Source: Halobacteriovoraceae bacterium (GTDB taxonomy: Bacteria; Bdellovibrionota; Bacteriovoracia; Bacteriovoracales; Bacteriovoracaceae). Taken from it: 64,000 nucleotides of DNA. Positions 61,186 through 64,000 of this stretch are shown piece by piece. Every line of letters begins with the position of its first letter. The stretch's first letter is position 1. The position numbers and the translations under genes were made by a program. The stretch spans positions 373,632 to 437,631 of the forward strand of contig PAVS01000001.1 of assembly GCA_002713145.1 (NCBI GenBank), in the 5' to 3' direction. Below the pieces are notes generated by a model, which worked only from the letters and a program-made list of their open reading frames with translations, made no database searches and was not told the DNA's origin.

Positions 61186-61252
61186 TTGCAGTTAGTTCCC
61201 AAGACGTTCTACAATAAGAGAGAAGATACCCTCGAAGGAGTGAGGTGCACCT

Positions 61253-61852
61253 ATGACACGACTATTTGTTGCCTTAAATTTCTCAAACTCAGGACTTCTT
61301 TCCAGAAAAATTACCGGTTTTAGGAAACGTTTTGATCCTAATTTTAATAAATACTCATTTCCCCATATGGCGATGCTGGCACCCTTTGAAGTTGAGGATC
61401 GCTCAGCCGCTGAAGATCTAGTTGAAACTTTAAAAGAAGAAATGGAAACATTCTTTTTTGGAGTTCCAACCACACCAAAACTATGTTTTCAAGGGCTTGG
61501 TGTTTATGATCATAAAAGAAAACATATTTTACACTTGAAGCCCCAGTACGATGCTGATCTTCGTTATTGCTCAGAGATCGTGCAGGACATTTGTATGTCT
61601 TGTATTCCTAGAAAAATTCACTACAAACCTAACAAAGAACAGTTTTTACCTTTAGGCTACTTTTCAAATTTGAATGATCTGCACGAAGTCATGGCCCACG
61701 CCCAAATAGAATTTAAAAATAATAGCTTTCTTCCTATTGATTCAATTTCAGTTTACGAAAACAATATGGGAATTTGGTTTGAAAGGGATACGTTAATCTC
61801 GTTTGAGGAAAATGAGTCCACATTTTTACAATTAAATCATCCCTCAATATAA
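61253..61852 (+). CDS. 2H phosphoesterase-like protein with altered active site
   Basis: A 199-residue protein with the fold pattern of 2'-5' RNA ligase-like (2H) enzymes: MTRLFVALNFS, then FPHMAMLAPFEVED, where His is kept but the following Thr/Ser is Ala. A second HxT motif should lie near residue 125; there one finds QFLPLGYF, with no His. Thus the catalytic pair is broken. It might bind RNA or a nucleotide without cleaving. ATG 61253 is 67 bp after eno, preceded by GAGG within a perfect AGGTGCACCT palindrome. Confidence 0.6.
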   Translation: MTRLFVALNFSNSGLLSRKITGFRKRFDPNFNKYSFPHMAMLAPFEVEDRSAAEDLVETLKEEMETFFFGVPTTPKLCFQGLGVYDHKRKHILHLKPQYDADLRYCSEIVQDICMSCIPRKIHYKPNKEQFLPLGYFSNLNDLHEVMAHAQIEFKNNSFLPIDSISVYENNMGIWFERDTLISFEENESTFLQLNHPSI

Positions 61853-61859
61853 TAGAATC

Positions 61860-63065
61860 ATGAAATCTATTAGGTGTCTTCTGGCACCATCCTTAATTCT
61901 TTTGAGCTCATCAGTGTGGGCTTATAACTCATACGTAGAAAAGTCACGTACATTAAATGACGGTGGAACTGAATTAGAGTTAAGTGTAGATTATTTTGCG
62001 CCAGTTTCTGTCGTGAGTGAATCAGGTGAGGGAAGTTCCTTAACAGCTGATAATAATGTCAAACATACCAACGCTGATCTCATCTATCGCTATGGTCTCT
62101 CTTCTGATTTCCAAATATCAGCTGGGCTTCGAGCGAGAAATGTTCAAACGAACTTCATCTATAGCGATGATGGCAATCAATACTCAATTAATAAGTCAGG
62201 GCTAGAAAACTTTAACCTTGGTTTTCGTTGGGGCTCAGGTTATGAGGGGAGTTCTCAGTATGCTATCGAAGGGTACTATGCTCAAAAAATGTTTACTAAT
62301 ACAGAACTAACAGACGAGACGTTTCTAACCGACTCAAGTCTTGGTGACGACACTCGTGAATATGCCATCGGATTTGCTTATACTATTAAAACAAGTTCAG
62401 ATAATTTGTACGAAGCCAGAGTTCATTATAGATCACCTGCTGAGTATTTAAGTACTGAAGTTTTCTCTGAAGTGCAGTTGACTCTTCGTTGGGAGAGGTT
62501 TGCTCTCTATGGAGGGGTGGAGAACGTTTATTCCCTGGATAGTAGCCCATACGCAAATGAACCCTTAACAAAGCCCGAGTTTAGAACGGATCCTTCTGAG
62601 TTGTATAATTCAATCGATCGAGCGTGGACGGCTCCCTATTTAGGTGCGGCAATAGCTCTGGGACCAAAGTGGAGAATTGAGACTCGTTATACCCAAGTCT
62701 ATACTGGTAATAGTACGGATATTGGTCCTAGGATTTTGGTAAGTCTCGCCAAACGTTCAGAAGATAAAAAAGAATTTAAAAAACAAGATGAAAGATTTAA
62801 AGAGTATCGATTAGAAGGAAGTGTGACCAAAGTTTCAAAATCAAGAAAACTTGCCATTGTTAATAAAGGCCAAAAGGATGATCTCAAAGTTGGAATGAGA
62901 GTTGATTTTTATTATTTTGACTATGTGGGTGGAAATGAGCTGATTGCTCGAGGCGTGGTAATAAAATCCCAAGTTTCTAAAGCTGTTGTGCAGATAAAAA
63001 AACGTTACGGAAGAAGAAGAGTCCAAGAGGGTACTGTCATTCGAGCTGGAGAGATAAGAGATTAG
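61860..63065 (+). CDS. Outer-membrane beta-barrel-like protein with C-terminal SH3-like domain
   Basis: A 401-residue exported protein. Signal peptide is at about 1-21 (ending SSVWA). Residues 25-290 have alternating aromatic/polar strands ending in Tyr or Phe, typical of an outer-membrane barrel (YRYGLSSDFQISAGLRAR, WRIETRYTQVYTG). The last 85 residues (EYRLEGSVTKVSKSRKLA, VGMRVDFYYFD) look like a small beta domain with a basic end. I do not know the family. It starts 7 bp after the 2H-like gene, so the two are co-transcribed. Confidence 0.7.
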   Translation: MKSIRCLLAPSLILLSSSVWAYNSYVEKSRTLNDGGTELELSVDYFAPVSVVSESGEGSSLTADNNVKHTNADLIYRYGLSSDFQISAGLRARNVQTNFIYSDDGNQYSINKSGLENFNLGFRWGSGYEGSSQYAIEGYYAQKMFTNTELTDETFLTDSSLGDDTREYAIGFAYTIKTSSDNLYEARVHYRSPAEYLSTEVFSEVQLTLRWERFALYGGVENVYSLDSSPYANEPLTKPEFRTDPSELYNSIDRAWTAPYLGAAIALGPKWRIETRYTQVYTGNSTDIGPRILVSLAKRSEDKKEFKKQDERFKEYRLEGSVTKVSKSRKLAIVNKGQKDDLKVGMRVDFYYFDYVGGNELIARGVVIKSQVSKAVVQIKKRYGRRRVQEGTVIRAGEIRD

Positions 63066-63137
63066 CCTTACCTGACCAAAATTATTGGTAACAGACAGTA
63101 AAGTTTAATTATATCTATCGGTAAATTCGATCAAAGC

Positions 63138-63166
63138 TTGGATAGAGTTGAAATTTTGCATACAAT
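63138..63166 (+). promoter_or_regulatory. Promoter of the last gene
   Basis: TTGGAT (63138-63143), exactly 17 bp, TACAAT (63161-63166), 22 bp before ATG 63189, with AAAGGA in between as ribosome-binding site. Confidence 0.6.
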
Positions 63167-63188
63167 AGGAGCATAAAGGACTGTTTTT

Positions 63189-63917
63189 ATGTTTAAGTAC
63201 GTTTTGATTTTGATGATGCTACCTTCTGCTGCTTTAGCTAAGAGTTTTTCAAACGAATATATTCAATTTGAACTACCTCCTGGATGGAAATGTATTTTGG
63301 AGGGATCGGAATATGTCTGCCAAAGTAATAATGCTGATAGAAAGAAAGAGGCGATCATTATTCTTGCTGCTAAAAAGAGAGGTCCGCAAGATGATATTCC
63401 TCAATATCAAGCTTATCTAAAACAGCCTAAAACTTATAATCTACCAGGAGCGAAGACTCAAAGATCTGAGCCTAAGTTTGTGGAAACGAACAATGTTAAT
63501 GGACAACAATGGGTAGATGCTCTCCATCTGGCTTCAGAAGTTCCTGGCTTTTATACCAGATACCTGGCGACGACTAAGGCCGATATCGGAGTCGCGGTCA
63601 CTTTTTCTGTCACTAAAAGTCTCTACTCAGCCTATAAGGATATGTTTGAAAAGGTTATCCAATCAATGAGAGTGTTTCGCTCAGCTAAAACAAATAATCT
63701 TCAATTTGCTGGTAATAAAGCTGTAGGAGATAAGTTTGATAAAGATAATGTCTTTATTCCAGACGGTGATCTACTTGATCCCACTCAGTCTGCTGCCAAA
63801 AAACGTAAGAAAAAGGACAGCGGAAGTGGTCTTATTATCGTCCTAGTCGTTCTAGGCGGTATTGGGTTTGCTCTTACTAAGCTTAAGAAGAAAAAAGGCG
63901 ATTCCAAGAAAGGTTAG
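63189..63917 (+). CDS. Secreted or membrane-anchored protein, hypothetical
   Basis: A 242-residue protein. A signal peptide covers about 1-17 (MFKYVLILMMLPSAALA). The middle (about 20-165) is a compact domain with the pattern FELPPGWKCILEGSEYVCQ and FEKVIQSMRVF; this is like small surfactant- or PsbP-type beta sandwiches, but I would not name it. A long basic linker (AAKKRKKKD) precedes a C-terminal membrane segment (about 213-230) and a Lys-rich end (KLKKKKGDSKKG), so it is anchored at the C terminus. It is monocistronic here, with 83 bp to the window's end. Confidence 0.7.
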   Translation: MFKYVLILMMLPSAALAKSFSNEYIQFELPPGWKCILEGSEYVCQSNNADRKKEAIIILAAKKRGPQDDIPQYQAYLKQPKTYNLPGAKTQRSEPKFVETNNVNGQQWVDALHLASEVPGFYTRYLATTKADIGVAVTFSVTKSLYSAYKDMFEKVIQSMRVFRSAKTNNLQFAGNKAVGDKFDKDNVFIPDGDLLDPTQSAAKKRKKKDSGSGLIIVLVVLGGIGFALTKLKKKKGDSKKG

Positions 63918-64000
63918 CGCCGATTGCCTCAAATCTGAGACAGTTAAATATTCAAATTTCTAGTTAGAGACCTAATGATTCTCAAGGTTTACCCGATAAG

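Noticed and set aside
1-64000. tRNA, rRNA, tmRNA, CRISPR, insertion sequence or prophage
   Set aside because: Gaps between genes are short, and I found no cloverleaf, regular spaced repeats, transposase or integrase-like product. A covariance search would be needed to be sure about small RNAs.

Overview
The window is an A+T-rich stretch of a bacterial chromosome packed with short operons on both strands. I found no tRNA, rRNA, insertion sequence, phage or CRISPR. The gene set suggests a Gram-negative delta/Bdellovibrionota-type bacterium: HtpG, a SucCD-Ndk operon, CarD/CdnL, a bactofilin, Pal with a CpoB-like partner, many lipoproteins, a Gld-like ABC operon, FliL, a lone CpaF and separate GltX and GlnS. 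The low GC and the number of lineage-specific secreted proteins make a Bacteriovorax/Halobacteriovorax-like predator my best guess. That is inference from gene content, not a search result.

Layout. 0-6.7 kb: two unknown genes, htpG (minus), a one-domain asparaginase-like gene, a FetB-like permease and glutamine-dependent NAD synthetase. 6.8-12 kb: a Cys-rich lipoprotein, methylmalonyl-CoA epimerase with a rhomboid-like protein, a 60-aa protein, then fliL and ald (minus). 12-17 kb: an active/inactive M16 peptidase pair facing a bactofilin / coiled-coil / L,D-transpeptidase operon. 17-25.3 kb: a pseudo-receiver/acidic/coiled-coil giant, a GGDEF protein, a metallophosphoesterase and a subtilisin lipoprotein. 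25.3-29.3 kb: a histone H1-like protein, TrmFO, a DMT transporter and an NrnA-type DHH phosphoesterase. 29.4-34.6 kb: a Gld-like ABC operon. 34.6-40.5 kb: truncated haemoglobin, thymidine kinase, hpt, a GHMP kinase, a Ca2+/Na+ antiporter and small membrane proteins. 40.5-46 kb (minus): pal - DUF4398 - cpoB-like - tetrahaem lipoprotein - tsaD - rsmA - smpB. 46-50 kb: a candidate sRNA locus, an arginase-fold enzyme, a GYF-domain membrane protein and a metallo-beta-lactamase-fold hydrolase. 50-57 kb: sucCD-ndk, carD, gltX-glnS-response regulator, a secreted zinc protease. 57-64 kb: a COG3323 protein, cupredoxin-cpaF, enolase, a degenerate 2H protein, an outer-membrane-like protein and an unknown secreted protein.

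The most unusual material is non-coding. The only gene-free stretch above 300 bp (46023-46380) carries a well-spaced sigma-54 promoter (TGGCAC-N5-TTGC), an upstream dyad and then about 97 nt that end in a strong intrinsic terminator. A 12-bp hairpin and a single-stranded pyrimidine-rich segment with an anti-Shine-Dalgarno octamer lie between them. This looks like a sigma-54-driven small RNA. Separately, several genes (enolase, fetB, trmFO, the subtilisin, the cupredoxin, fliL, the first gene) have perfect or near-perfect hairpins that hide the ribosome-binding site or start codon. The enolase leader has three mutually complementary segments that could act as a switch.
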